The translations under genes were made by a program, and so were the position numbers. A DNA stretch of 64,000 bases, taken from the NCBI GenBank assembly GCA_046049675.1, contig JBJORA010000004.1, positions 1 through 64,000 of the forward strand, written 5' to 3'. Source of the stretch: CAIXQW01 sp046049675. GTDB taxonomy: Bacteria; Bacteroidota; Bacteroidia; Chitinophagales; Chitinophagaceae. Positions within the stretch are counted from its first letter, which is position 1; the number at the start of each line of letters is the position of its first letter. The notes beneath the pieces are model-generated. The model worked only from the letters and a program-made list of their open reading frames with translations. It was not told the DNA's origin and did no database searches. Below are positions 1 through 8,431 of this stretch, piece by piece.

Positions 1-134
1 AATTCTGTTTTAATAGCAGCAAGTTTTTCGCTACTACGTGCCACGAGCACAAGATTATCGCCTTTTGCCGCGTGCACTCTTGCTAGTTCTAAGCCTATAC
101 CATTTGATGCGCCTGTAATTAATGCTGTAGCCAT
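1..134 (-). CDS. Short-chain dehydrogenase/reductase (SDR), N-terminal fragment
   Basis: The first 44 residues of a short-chain dehydrogenase/reductase; the rest lies beyond the left edge. The N-terminus reads MATALITGASNGIGLELA, the Rossmann TGxxxGIG dinucleotide-binding motif (residues 7-14). It is followed by a strand ending LVLVARS, typical of NADP-preferring SDRs. The substrate cannot be told from this fragment. A -7 element TACTTTTG lies 17 bases upstream of the ATG. The gene is divergent from a MerR regulator whose start is about 120 bp away, an arrangement in which the regulator often controls the neighbouring enzyme (inference). Confidence 0.85.
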   Translation of the reverse strand, partial: MATALITGASNGIGLELARVHAAKGDNLVLVARSSEKLAAIKTE

Positions 135-151
135 TTGTTTGTATTTGCGTG

Positions 152-182
152 CAAAAGTAGTACAACTTAAGCAAGTACAAAA
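152..182 (-). promoter_or_regulatory. Promoter of the SDR gene
   Basis: On the minus strand the -7 element TACTTTTG (152-159) matches Bacteroidota TAnnTTTG. A -33 element TTTTG (178-182) lies 18 bp upstream. The predicted transcript starts about 10 bases before the ATG at 134. Confidence 0.65.
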
Positions 183-213
183 CCATAGAGTTAAGTCTAT
201 ACTTTACTATTTT

Positions 214-247
214 TTTGTAAATGTTTCTAAACACCAAACTATCTTTG
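214..247 (+). promoter_or_regulatory. Promoter of the MerR-family gene
   Basis: The -7 element TATCTTTG (240-247) is preceded by TTTG at 214-217 with a 22-bp spacer. The ATG follows the -7 box by only 4 bases, so the mRNA would be leaderless or nearly so. Confidence 0.6.
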
Positions 248-251
248 CCAC

Positions 252-614
252 ATGCTTATCAAAGAATTGGCGAAGCGCACTGGCTTAAGCGCACATACTA
301 TTCGTTTTTACGAAAAAAGTGGCCTCATCAAAGGCAAGCACGATGCTACGATTAAAACTAATAATTACTTGCGCTATAGCGAGCAAGATGTAGAAAAGCT
401 AGAACTAATTGGCGATGCCAAACTCGTGGGCTTTACCTTAAAAGAAATTGCCAGTCTAATGGATGCGTGGTACAATAAACGCATGAGCATAAATCAAAAG
501 CTAGCGATTATGGACGCCAAGCTAATTGCAATTGATGAACGTATTGCACAATTGAAAGACATGAAAAAGTTACTTGCTACATATAAAAAGAGTGTGCAAT
601 CTGGGGAATGTTAA
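252..614 (+). CDS. MerR-family transcriptional regulator
   Basis: A 120-residue DNA-binding regulator. Residues 1-70 form a MerR winged helix-turn-helix: IKELAKRTGLSAHTIRFYEK is the recognition HTH, followed by the wing (LRYSEQDVEKL) and the GFTLKEI helix. The C-terminal part (about 80-115) is a coiled-coil dimerisation helix of the usual short MerR form. There is one cysteine, at the last residue, and no recognisable metal- or drug-binding domain, so the effector is unknown. Being divergent from the SDR gene, it plausibly regulates that gene and itself from the shared 117-bp intergenic region (inference). Confidence 0.85.
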   Translation: MLIKELAKRTGLSAHTIRFYEKSGLIKGKHDATIKTNNYLRYSEQDVEKLELIGDAKLVGFTLKEIASLMDAWYNKRMSINQKLAIMDAKLIAIDERIAQLKDMKKLLATYKKSVQSGEC

Positions 615-791
615 ACGCTGAAACGTTTTTGAACTATATCCTCTTCATTTGTATGCATGCTTCATGACTAGTAAGATTTGCATAACCTCAGCTAAGTTTT
701 TTCCGATTTGGCAAAAGAAATGCAGCACTGGCCTGCTGTACCTCTCTAGCAAAGCTACCTTTGAGTACAACTTAATACTAATATCTACGTT

Positions 792-2843
792 ATGGCTAGA
801 ATTTTTACAAGCTTGAGTGTGCTCGCAATATGTGTTATCATAGCATGCAAGGCAAAAGCGCAATCTTACACGTTTGATTATAATAATAATGGTAGTCGAG
901 TTTGCCTTGTAACTTCTAAAGTAAATTTAAGTACTCCTAGTGTTCAACTTATTTTTTTAGACTCTGCGCAAAATACCACGCAGCCAAGCTATGTTTATCG
1001 CAGAAGCCTTGGCACACATACATGGACAAATGTTGCTAGCGCACTAGCACCCGGCACTGGCACGTGGACAGATAATAACGTAAGCCTAGGACAATGCTGG
1101 GAGTATCAAGTAAAACGACTAAATACTTGGAACTTCAATGGCACAAACTACGATGCAACTGGCTATACTTTAGGCACACTGCTCAAGGACAATAGCAACT
1201 ACAAAGGTCAAATGATTTTACTAGTAGCAAATGATGTCATTAGCAATGTGGCAGTGCAATATGCAACACTAAAGCAAGACTTTGCTAACGACGGTTGGTT
1301 TGTGCGTGAACTCGCTGTGCCCCGCGCCACAAGTTGGGACGACGCAGCACAAGCCCTAAGCATCAAAAATCAAATTGTAACGATTTACAATAATGCGCCA
1401 GCTAATGATAAGCCAAAAGCTATTTTTATACTAGGTCATGTGCCCTTGCCACGTAGCGGCAGCACTGCAGTTGTTGCGCCAGACGAACACGATGAGAACA
1501 AAGGTGCACGCGGCTGTGACGGCTTTTACGCTGATATTGATGGCCAATACACCGATCTGGCTACTTACAATCCTGGTGGACTTGCTACGAACCTAGCAAT
1601 CAATTTACCTAACGACAAAAGATGGGATCAAGATTTTTTTCCTTCTGATGTAGAAATGGCATTTGGTAGAATAGACTTCGCAGATATAACGGATGTTACA
1701 ACAGATGAGTTTACGCTGCTTGCTAATTATCTTGACCGCTTAAGCAACTACAAGCGTGTTGCAGCTGGTAGCGACATGGGCAATAAAACAGCTTTTCATT
1801 TTGGCTACGACAATTCAAATGATGGCTCGTATCGTTCATTGCTAAATATCTCTAAACCACAAGATGTAATGCAAGAACCTGGTGGTAACAATCACAATCA
1901 GTGGGTGCAGAATAATGGTCCTTTTAAATTTTACATGCAGAATGTAAGCGTACCAGAAATGTATGATTGGCAAACCTACGGCATGAATGCAGCTGTGTTC
2001 TCAAGCGACCAAAGCTATTGGGGTTTTGGCGATGTGCCGCAACAAGGCAGTTTGTACAGCCGCATACGAGCTCTGCTTGGAGTAAACTCTAAATGTGTCG
2101 TAACACTATGGACTACCACTGGCATCAATATGTTTCATCAGGCCTGCGAAGGTCAGTCGCTTGGTATTGCCATGAAGGACATCATCAATCACAACGCTAC
2201 CAACCAGTATTTAGAGAAGCCTCCACAAGTATATGATACCGAAGATTGGTGGAACAGAACGCACTTCGCCTATTGGGGCGATCCAACCATAAATCTCTAT
2301 CAGGTAATGCCTGCCTCAAATCTTCGCATGGCCGAAATTGCTGGTCAAATTAAACTGCAATGGACTGCGAGTGCAGATAATGCAGTGCTTGGTTATCATG
2401 TGTACAGCAGCGATTCTGCACTAGGTGCTTTTCAGAAAATATCTACACAGCTTATTACAGATACACAATTTGTACTATCTAATTACACGGCTGGGAAATG
2501 GTATGCTGTAAAGGCCATCAAAGAAATAGAAAGTGGCTGCGGAAAATTTATGCATCCGAGCATTGGCATTGCTATACAAGCTACAATACCGCTGCAAATC
2601 GCTGAGAAAACAGTTATGAAGATTAGCATTTCGCCAAATCCATTTGCTAATGCTATAAACATTTCTAGCACCGCTACCATTAATCGTGTAAAGCTACTTG
2701 CCTTAGATGGCAAGCTTATACTAGAGCAAAATGCTAAAGGCACAAGTACAATATTAGATTGTGCGGCAATAACGCAAGGGATTTATATTGTAGAGGTGTA
2801 TGAGGATGGTGATAAGGTGGTACGGCAGAGGGTGAGAAAGTAG
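792..2843 (+). CDS. Secreted protein with T9SS C-terminal sorting domain, possibly C25-like
   Basis: A 683-residue exported protein. It has an Sec signal peptide (residues 1 to about 23, ending AKAQ), then an approximately 450-residue central region. Sequences such as IFILGHVPLPRSG, DGFYADIDGQYTD and FAYWGDPTINL resemble the gingipain-fold (C25-like) domains of many uncharacterised Bacteroidota secreted proteins. I could not assign a catalytic His/Cys pair, so peptidase activity is unproven. A fibronectin-III-like segment follows (about 515-600). The last 70 residues start with ISPNPFANAI and have the beta-rich pattern of a type A T9SS sorting domain. It appears monocistronic; it would be exported by Sec and then by the type IX system encoded at 16.6-21.5 kb. 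Confidence 0.75.
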   Translation: MARIFTSLSVLAICVIIACKAKAQSYTFDYNNNGSRVCLVTSKVNLSTPSVQLIFLDSAQNTTQPSYVYRRSLGTHTWTNVASALAPGTGTWTDNNVSLGQCWEYQVKRLNTWNFNGTNYDATGYTLGTLLKDNSNYKGQMILLVANDVISNVAVQYATLKQDFANDGWFVRELAVPRATSWDDAAQALSIKNQIVTIYNNAPANDKPKAIFILGHVPLPRSGSTAVVAPDEHDENKGARGCDGFYADIDGQYTDLATYNPGGLATNLAINLPNDKRWDQDFFPSDVEMAFGRIDFADITDVTTDEFTLLANYLDRLSNYKRVAAGSDMGNKTAFHFGYDNSNDGSYRSLLNISKPQDVMQEPGGNNHNQWVQNNGPFKFYMQNVSVPEMYDWQTYGMNAAVFSSDQSYWGFGDVPQQGSLYSRIRALLGVNSKCVVTLWTTTGINMFHQACEGQSLGIAMKDIINHNATNQYLEKPPQVYDTEDWWNRTHFAYWGDPTINLYQVMPASNLRMAEIAGQIKLQWTASADNAVLGYHVYSSDSALGAFQKISTQLITDTQFVLSNYTAGKWYAVKAIKEIESGCGKFMHPSIGIAIQATIPLQIAEKTVMKISISPNPFANAINISSTATINRVKLLALDGKLILEQNAKGTSTILDCAAITQGIYIVEVYEDGDKVVRQRVRK

Positions 2844-2941
2844 AAGATGTTTTTTTTAACAATGGGAAATGCTGCCCTTAATTTTTACTTCTGCCCATTT
2901 CTCTAAAATATAGTTCTTAAGCATGTTAAGCAAGTATGCAA

Positions 2942-3277
2942 TTAATCAATAAACCACAATGCATATTTAGAAACAAAAAGCCAATAAAAAAATAAGCCAA
3001 GTACTAGTGTATAGCATAAGAAATAAGCTGTACGCGATTTAGGCCTACGCACAAACCTAAAGAGAAAATACAAGTAGATAGGGCTAGTAAGCAATGTTAA
3101 AACCCATAGCAAGTCCAAGGTACTTACATGAATCGGCATACCAATTTCCTTAGGGTCTATTGGATTAATTAAGGGACTATTACCAAACCTTAATTTGAAA
3201 CGTACTACTAAAGCAACAAAACCTAAGTCAAATAGCGTAGGCAATAAAATGAAGTATGTTGAAATCCGAGCAAACAT
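2942..3277 (-). CDS. Small membrane protein of unknown function
   Basis: I do not recognise this 111-residue protein. It has three likely transmembrane helices: about residues 6-26, 53-75 and 85-106. An arginine-rich cytosolic loop (RFVRRPKSR) lies between the second and third helices, and a hydrophilic loop (GNSPLINPIDPKEIG) follows the first. It is a single gene between two oppositely placed neighbours. The hydrophobic pattern and normal codon use make it likely to be real. Confidence 0.55.
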   Translation of the reverse strand: MFARISTYFILLPTLFDLGFVALVVRFKLRFGNSPLINPIDPKEIGMPIHVSTLDLLWVLTLLTSPIYLYFLFRFVRRPKSRTAYFLCYTLVLGLFFYWLFVSKYALWFID

Positions 3278-3452
3278 TTTTTCAATCAGAAGATGAGAAG
3301 TTCAAGAAAACAGAAATCAAACACTAACGGTAGCCTGGAGAGAATATTGTGTATAGAGGATAAGAGGCTGCTGTTTATCTACAAAATTGTTCCATCATTA
3401 CGCAGCCTAGCCGCAGGTACTAGCAAAAAAAGCAGTTCGGCATTTTTCAAGC

Positions 3453-3483
3453 AAAAAAAAACGCCAAGAATTTTTCCTAGGCG
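3453..3483 (-). terminator. Rho-independent terminator of rny
   Basis: Read on the minus strand, CGCCTAGG and CTTGGCG arms (one mismatch) form a hairpin around 3462-3483, followed by nine Ts (3453-3461). It lies 27 bases past the rny stop codon. Confidence 0.75.
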
Positions 3484-3509
3484 CTTTCTAATTTTTTTAT
3501 TGGCTAACT

Positions 3510-5096
3510 CTACCTCGCTACATTCACAGCACGCTTCTCCCTAATTACAGTCACTTTAATCTGACCAGGGAATTGCATTTCCTTAGAAATCTTGTCAGCA
3601 ATATCAAAACTTAGTCTATCGCTTTCTGCATCAGTTACTTTTTCGCTTTCTACAATTACACGTAGTTCACGTCCCGCCTGAATCGCATATGCTTTTTCTA
3701 CACCTTGATGACTCATGGCTAGCGTTTCTAAATCTTTAATACGCTGCAAATAGCTTTGCATAATTTCGCGACGTGCACCAGGGCGCGCACCGCTTATAGC
3801 ATCGCAAGCTTGTATGATTGGTGAAATTATGTAAGTCATTTCCACCTCGTCGTGGTGAGCAGCAATGGCATTAACAATGGCAGGATGCTCGCCATATTTT
3901 TCGGCTAGTTTTGCACCCAACAATGCGTGGCTCAATTCTGTTTCTTCGTCTGGCACTTTACCAATATCGTGCAATAGACCTGCACGCTTAGCCAATTTCG
4001 GATTCATACCCAACTCAGCAGCCATAATGCCACATAAGTTTGCAGTTTCGCGACTGTGCTGTAATAAGTTTTGGCCATAGCTGCTTCTAAAGCGCATACG
4101 ACCCACCATGCGAATCAATTCTTTGTGCAAGCCGTGTATACCAAGGTCAATTACAGTACGCTCGCCGATTTCCATCACCTGCTCATCGATTTGCTTCTTG
4201 GTTTTTTCTACTACTTCTTCAATACGCGCAGGATGTATACGACCATCTTGTACAAGACGTTGCAAACTCAAACGTGCAATCTCGCGACGTAGTGGATCAA
4301 AGCAACTTAATACAATTGCTTCTGGTGTATCGTCTACTACAAGGTCAACGCCTGTAGCAGCTTCTATGGCACGGATATTTCTACCCTCACGGCCAATAAT
4401 TTGGCCCTTAATTTCATCGCTTTCTAAATGGAAAACAGTAATACTATTTTCAATTGCCTGCTCAGCAGCCGTACGCTGGATGGTTTGGATTACAATTTTC
4501 TTAGCATCTTTAGCGGCTGTTTGCTTAGCTTCTTCAGTAATTTCTTGAATCATGGCCATGGCACTTGTACGTGCTTCACTGGTCATAGCTTCTATCAATT
4601 CTTTCTTGGCTTCGTCTTTACTTAGGCCACTTACTTTTTCAAGGCGCTTAACGTGCTCTTCTTGATGCTTTTCTAGTTCGCTACGCTTAAGGTTTACAAC
4701 TTCAAGTTGCTTATCTAGATTAGCCTTCTTTTGATCGTACTCTGCAATCTGCTTTTGGGCTTGTGCCGCTTTATCTACGAGGTCTTTTTCTTTGCTCTTA
4801 AGCTTATTTTCAGCATCAACTAGTTTTTGGTTGCGCTGCATGGTTTCGCGATCATGCTCGCTCTTTAGCTTTAAGAATTTTTCCTTGGCTTCAAGCTCTT
4901 TCTTTTCTTTAATGGTTTGCGCCTGGCTTTGTGCGTCGCTTACCAATTTGTCGGCTAGGGCTTGGGCGTCTGCTAAACGTTTGTCGGCCTCTTCTATTTG
5001 TTTCTTTGTGTCTTTGGCAAAAATAAATTTACCAGTTACAAGTCCTCCTACTACGCCACCTGCTCCCAGGAGGGCTGCTAATAATCCACTGTCCAT
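3510..5096 (-). CDS. rny: Ribonuclease Y
   Basis: A 528-residue membrane-anchored endoribonuclease that initiates mRNA decay. The order is standard: an N-terminal transmembrane helix (about residues 4-22), a long Ala/Lys/Glu coiled coil (about 30-200), a KH RNA-binding domain with GREGRN at 235-240, and an HD phosphohydrolase domain with LLHDIGK at 374-380 (metal ligands H376/D377). Length matches the family (about 520). The gene is preceded by a -7 element and followed by a hairpin terminator, so it looks monocistronic. It diverges from kynU. Confidence 0.97.
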   Translation of the reverse strand: MDSGLLAALLGAGGVVGGLVTGKFIFAKDTKKQIEEADKRLADAQALADKLVSDAQSQAQTIKEKKELEAKEKFLKLKSEHDRETMQRNQKLVDAENKLKSKEKDLVDKAAQAQKQIAEYDQKKANLDKQLEVVNLKRSELEKHQEEHVKRLEKVSGLSKDEAKKELIEAMTSEARTSAMAMIQEITEEAKQTAAKDAKKIVIQTIQRTAAEQAIENSITVFHLESDEIKGQIIGREGRNIRAIEAATGVDLVVDDTPEAIVLSCFDPLRREIARLSLQRLVQDGRIHPARIEEVVEKTKKQIDEQVMEIGERTVIDLGIHGLHKELIRMVGRMRFRSSYGQNLLQHSRETANLCGIMAAELGMNPKLAKRAGLLHDIGKVPDEETELSHALLGAKLAEKYGEHPAIVNAIAAHHDEVEMTYIISPIIQACDAISGARPGARREIMQSYLQRIKDLETLAMSHQGVEKAYAIQAGRELRVIVESEKVTDAESDRLSFDIADKISKEMQFPGQIKVTVIREKRAVNVAR

Positions 5097-5112
5097 ATTG
5101 TATTGCTGTTAG

Positions 5113-5120
5113 CAAAATTA
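5113..5120 (-). promoter_or_regulatory. -7 element of rny
   Basis: TAATTTTG on the minus strand matches TAnnTTTG, 16 bases upstream of the rny ATG. No clear -33 element is visible. Confidence 0.5.
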
Positions 5121-5278
5121 TCTTTTGGTTAAAAATATATTCTAAGCTTCGGTTCGGCATATTGCTATGCCAAGCGTGGCTATCTTGCGAAGATAACTAA
5201 AAAGGTGCTAAATTCTTACTGCAAATTAATGCCAAGCGTCATATGCGCACAAACGGGGCATATTTAGGCCGTATTTGT

Positions 5279-5286
5279 TATATTTG
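5279..5286 (+). promoter_or_regulatory. -7 element of the kynU-mbnP-mbnH operon
   Basis: TATATTTG matches TAnnTTTG, 17 bases upstream of the kynU ATG. There is no convincing -33 box at the usual distance. It is the only promoter-like element I see for the three-gene unit. Confidence 0.5.
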
Positions 5287-5303
5287 CTACTTGTGCCAAG
5301 CGC

Positions 5304-6575
5304 ATGCGCAACAAAATTACCTTTAATACTAGCCGCGAGTTTGCCCGCGAACTCGATGATGCCGACGACCTTTACGATTGTCGCAATGAATTTCACTTTC
5401 CGAAACTCAACGGCAAAACGGCTACTTACTTCTGCGGCAATAGTCTTGGCTTACAACCCAAGCGTGCTAAAGAATACCTTGTACAAGAATTAGACGATTG
5501 GGCACGGTATGGCGTAGAAGGACATTTTGAAGCACGAAATCCTTGGTTCAGCTATCATCACTTATTTACCAAAAGCTTGGCCAAACTTGTAGGCGCAAAA
5601 GATAGCGAAGTTGTTGCCATGAACACGCTAACGGTAAACCTACAATTCTTGATGCTTAGCTTTTACAAGCCTACTGCTAAGCGCTTTAAGATTATCATGG
5701 AAGCAGGTGCTTTCCCTAGCGACATGTATGCTGTGGAAACGCTGGTAAAGCATTTTGGCCTAAAGCCCAAAGAAGCCATTGTAGAAATTACACCGCGCAA
5801 AGGCGAGCATTGTATTCAACACGACGATATTCTAAAAGCCATAAAAACGCATCGTACAAGCTTGGCTATGGTAATGATGGGCGGTGTAAACTATTATACC
5901 GGTCAATTGTTTGACATGGCGGCTATTACGGAAGCTGCACACAAAGCTGGCGCAGTTTGTGGATTTGATTTAGCGCATGCCGTCGGTAATGTACCGCTAG
6001 AGCTTAACAAGTGGGAAGTAGATTTTGCATGCTGGTGTAGTTACAAATATCTCAACAGCGGCCCTGGTGCAGTTGGCGGTGCTTTTGTACATGAAAAGCA
6101 TAGCACAAGCAGCAAAACACCACGTTTAGGTGGCTGGTGGGGTCACAACGAAAAAGAGCGCTTCAAAATGCTAAAAGGTTTTGATCCGATGCCCAATGCA
6201 CAGAGTTGGCAAATGAGCAATGCGCCCGTGTTTAACATGGCTGCTCACCGCGCTAGCCTAGATGTGTTCGACAAATATCCACTCAAGAAATTACGTCTTA
6301 AAAGCGAACAGTTGAGCGCGTATGCCTACTTTTTGCTGAGCAGTATAACGAATGTTAAATTCGAGATTATTACACCAGCAGACCCAACGCAACGCGGCTG
6401 TCAATTGTCTCTATTGTTTAAAGAGCAGGGCAAAGAAGTGTTTCAACATTTACAAAAAAATAGAATCATTGCAGACTGGCGCGAACCAAACGTGATACGT
6501 TTTGCAGCTGTGCCGCTCTACAATAGTTTTGAAGATGTGTACGAGATATACGACGCGATAAAAAATTTTAAGTAA
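5304..6575 (+). CDS. kynU: Kynureninase
   Basis: A PLP-dependent hydrolase that cleaves L-kynurenine to anthranilate and alanine (and 3-hydroxykynurenine to 3-hydroxyanthranilate). The 423 residues match the family length. TYFCGNSLGLQP (about 41-52) is the conserved N-terminal substrate loop, GFDLAHAVGN contains the PLP-pyridine Asp, and WCSYKYLNSGPG carries the Schiff-base lysine at K248. No other tryptophan- or NAD-pathway genes (tdo, kfa, kmo, haao) are nearby. Instead it is followed after 15 bases by an MbnP-like lipoprotein and then by a di-haem MbnH-type enzyme, a pair whose chemistry produces protein-bound kynurenine. The link may be functional or coincidental. Confidence 0.96.
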   Translation: MRNKITFNTSREFARELDDADDLYDCRNEFHFPKLNGKTATYFCGNSLGLQPKRAKEYLVQELDDWARYGVEGHFEARNPWFSYHHLFTKSLAKLVGAKDSEVVAMNTLTVNLQFLMLSFYKPTAKRFKIIMEAGAFPSDMYAVETLVKHFGLKPKEAIVEITPRKGEHCIQHDDILKAIKTHRTSLAMVMMGGVNYYTGQLFDMAAITEAAHKAGAVCGFDLAHAVGNVPLELNKWEVDFACWCSYKYLNSGPGAVGGAFVHEKHSTSSKTPRLGGWWGHNEKERFKMLKGFDPMPNAQSWQMSNAPVFNMAAHRASLDVFDKYPLKKLRLKSEQLSAYAYFLLSSITNVKFEIITPADPTQRGCQLSLLFKEQGKEVFQHLQKNRIIADWREPNVIRFAAVPLYNSFEDVYEIYDAIKNFK

Positions 6576-6590
6576 ACAAAATAATACGAG

Positions 6591-7322
6591 ATGAAAAGAA
6601 TAGTTTTTGTGATGATGCTTGCCGTTTTATTCGGTGCTACAAGTTGCGAGAAAACAGCTCCAACGGCTGATGTGAATATTCAGTTTGACAATATGGCCAA
6701 TAGTAAAGCATTGGTTTTAGATGATGCCTTGAGTTATACTACGCCTATGGGACAAAGCTATAGCGTAAGTATGCTTAAATATTATATTGGCAACGTGGTA
6801 TTGGTAGATGCTGCTGGTACAGAAGTAAAACTAGATGGCTATCACTTGATTAACGAAGGTACGCCTGGCCAAAAATTAAAGATTACAATGCCTGCAGTGG
6901 CCAATGGTAACTATACTAAGCTTAAGTTTAGCCTTGGCGTTTCACCAAAAATGAATGCGGCAGCACAGATTGGTGGCGACCTAGATGTAAGTAATGGCAT
7001 GTATTGGGAAATGGTTGGTTACACATTTCTTAAGCATGAAGGTCGTTACAAAAAGGCTGATGGCACTACCGATGTGTTCGTAATACACTATGGTCGCGAT
7101 TATGGCTATATTGATAACATTGAAATTCCACTTAGTACAGCAGAAGTAGAGGGTGTGGCGCGTACAATTCGTGTGAAATTTGATTTAGATAAAGTGTACG
7201 GTAATGGATATGACATGCACGTTGACAACTTCCACATGAGCACAAGTGATACCGAGATACCTTGGATCTATAAATTTAGAACAAACTTGTCTGAAGCATT
7301 TTCACTGAGAAGTATAGAGTAG
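6591..7322 (+). CDS. MbnP-like copper-binding lipoprotein
   Basis: A 243-residue periplasmic lipoprotein of the MbnP family, with a signal peptide and candidate lipobox cysteine C19 (ATSC). Family features include the early strand pattern VNIQFDN, SVSMLKYYIGNV, the tryptophan motif GMYWEMVGYTFLKHEGRY (W139) and FVIHYG. Known for the family: a partner MbnH enzyme oxidises one tryptophan to kynurenine, and the kynurenine plus histidines bind copper. Only two tryptophans are present (W139, W225); W139 sits in the conserved motif and is the better candidate (inference). Histidines available as ligands include H85, H149, H166, H210 and H215. The gene starts 15 bases after kynU and stops 9 bases before the MbnH-like gene. 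Confidence 0.82.
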   Translation: MKRIVFVMMLAVLFGATSCEKTAPTADVNIQFDNMANSKALVLDDALSYTTPMGQSYSVSMLKYYIGNVVLVDAAGTEVKLDGYHLINEGTPGQKLKITMPAVANGNYTKLKFSLGVSPKMNAAAQIGGDLDVSNGMYWEMVGYTFLKHEGRYKKADGTTDVFVIHYGRDYGYIDNIEIPLSTAEVEGVARTIRVKFDLDKVYGNGYDMHVDNFHMSTSDTEIPWIYKFRTNLSEAFSLRSIE

Positions 7323-7331
7323 AAAATTGGC

Positions 7332-8393
7332 ATGAGAAAGAGTGTTGTAGTTTGTTTAATTACCATTGCGGTATTTGCGCTAAGCTTTTTATTTGAAAGC
7401 TGCAGTAAAGATGCAAGTATTTTTAATGCGCAACCTATTCAGTTTTTTATACCAAGCAAAACTTTACCACCGCAAGTGCCTTCACCTAGCGATAACCAAC
7501 CGACAAAGGCTGGTGTAGAATTAGGTAGGTTCTTATTTTACGATAGCATACTAAGTTTAGATTATACGATAAGTTGTGGCAGTTGCCATCATCAAAGCAA
7601 TGCATTTAGTGATCCAGTTCGTTATAGCAAAGGTGTAGATGGCACGCTTGGTACAAGGCATGCAATGGCATTGTTTAACTTAGCTTGGGATCCAACATAC
7701 TTCTGGGACGGCCGCGTATCGACTCTAGAAGAACAAGCACTTAAGCCCATTGAAGATCCTTTAGAAATGAAAAGCGATCTTAACGTGGTATTGAAGCGAT
7801 TGAACAATAGCGCCTTTTACCGTGAGAAATTTTTTAACGCGTTCGGTACTACACAAATCACTGCTAGTTACTTAGCCAAAGCCTTGTCACAATTTGAACG
7901 CAGTATTATCAGTGCTAACAGCAAATACGACAAGTTTTCTCGTGGCGAAATTCAACTAGACAGTGTTGAATTAGAAGGTAGAAATCTGTTTACAAACGAA
8001 GAAAAAGGTGATTGTACACACTGCCATAGCCTTGGTAGTTTGTTTAGCGATTTTGGCTTTAAGAATAATGGTTTAGATCTTGTACCAAGCGATAGTGGTC
8101 GCTATAAGGTAACAGGTTTTGCTGGCGATATTGGCAAGTTCAAAAGCCCAACGCTTCGTAATATAGCGCTAACGGCTCCTTATATGCATGATGGCAGATT
8201 TGCAACGCTTGACAAAGTATTAGAGCACTACAATATCGGCTTTAAGCAAAGTCCTACCCTAGATGGCAATATTGCTAAACACATTAAGGCGCGTATGACT
8301 ATCCCAGAAACGAAGGCGATTATAGCGTTCTTAAAGACCCTTACAGATAGTACGCTTATCACTAATCCGGCCTATAGTAATCCATTTAAGTAG
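7332..8393 (+). CDS. Di-haem cytochrome c peroxidase / MauG-MbnH family
   Basis: A 353-residue exported di-haem protein. It has a signal peptide with candidate lipobox cysteine C24 (FESC), so it may be membrane-anchored. Two haem c motifs are visible: CGSCH (82-86) and CTHCH (228-232). FWDGR, FKSPTLRNIALTAPYMHDG and the C-terminal LKTLT segment are typical of the bacterial CCP/MauG superfamily. Directly after an mbnP homologue, the best assignment is MbnH, which uses a high-valent bis-haem state to convert an MbnP tryptophan to kynurenine. A conventional H2O2-scavenging peroxidase cannot be excluded from sequence alone. Confidence 0.85.
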   Translation: MRKSVVVCLITIAVFALSFLFESCSKDASIFNAQPIQFFIPSKTLPPQVPSPSDNQPTKAGVELGRFLFYDSILSLDYTISCGSCHHQSNAFSDPVRYSKGVDGTLGTRHAMALFNLAWDPTYFWDGRVSTLEEQALKPIEDPLEMKSDLNVVLKRLNNSAFYREKFFNAFGTTQITASYLAKALSQFERSIISANSKYDKFSRGEIQLDSVELEGRNLFTNEEKGDCTHCHSLGSLFSDFGFKNNGLDLVPSDSGRYKVTGFAGDIGKFKSPTLRNIALTAPYMHDGRFATLDKVLEHYNIGFKQSPTLDGNIAKHIKARMTIPETKAIIAFLKTLTDSTLITNPAYSNPFK

Positions 8394-8431
8394 CTTAGAT
8401 TCCTTATCTTTATGCCTAGCCCAGGGGGTAT

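Noticed and set aside
3293..3544. 83-codon plus-strand ORF over the rny end
   Set aside because: Overlaps the rny terminator and coding region; no recognisable product.
4108..4548. 146-codon ORF antisense to rny
   Set aside because: Shadow of the well-supported ribonuclease Y frame.
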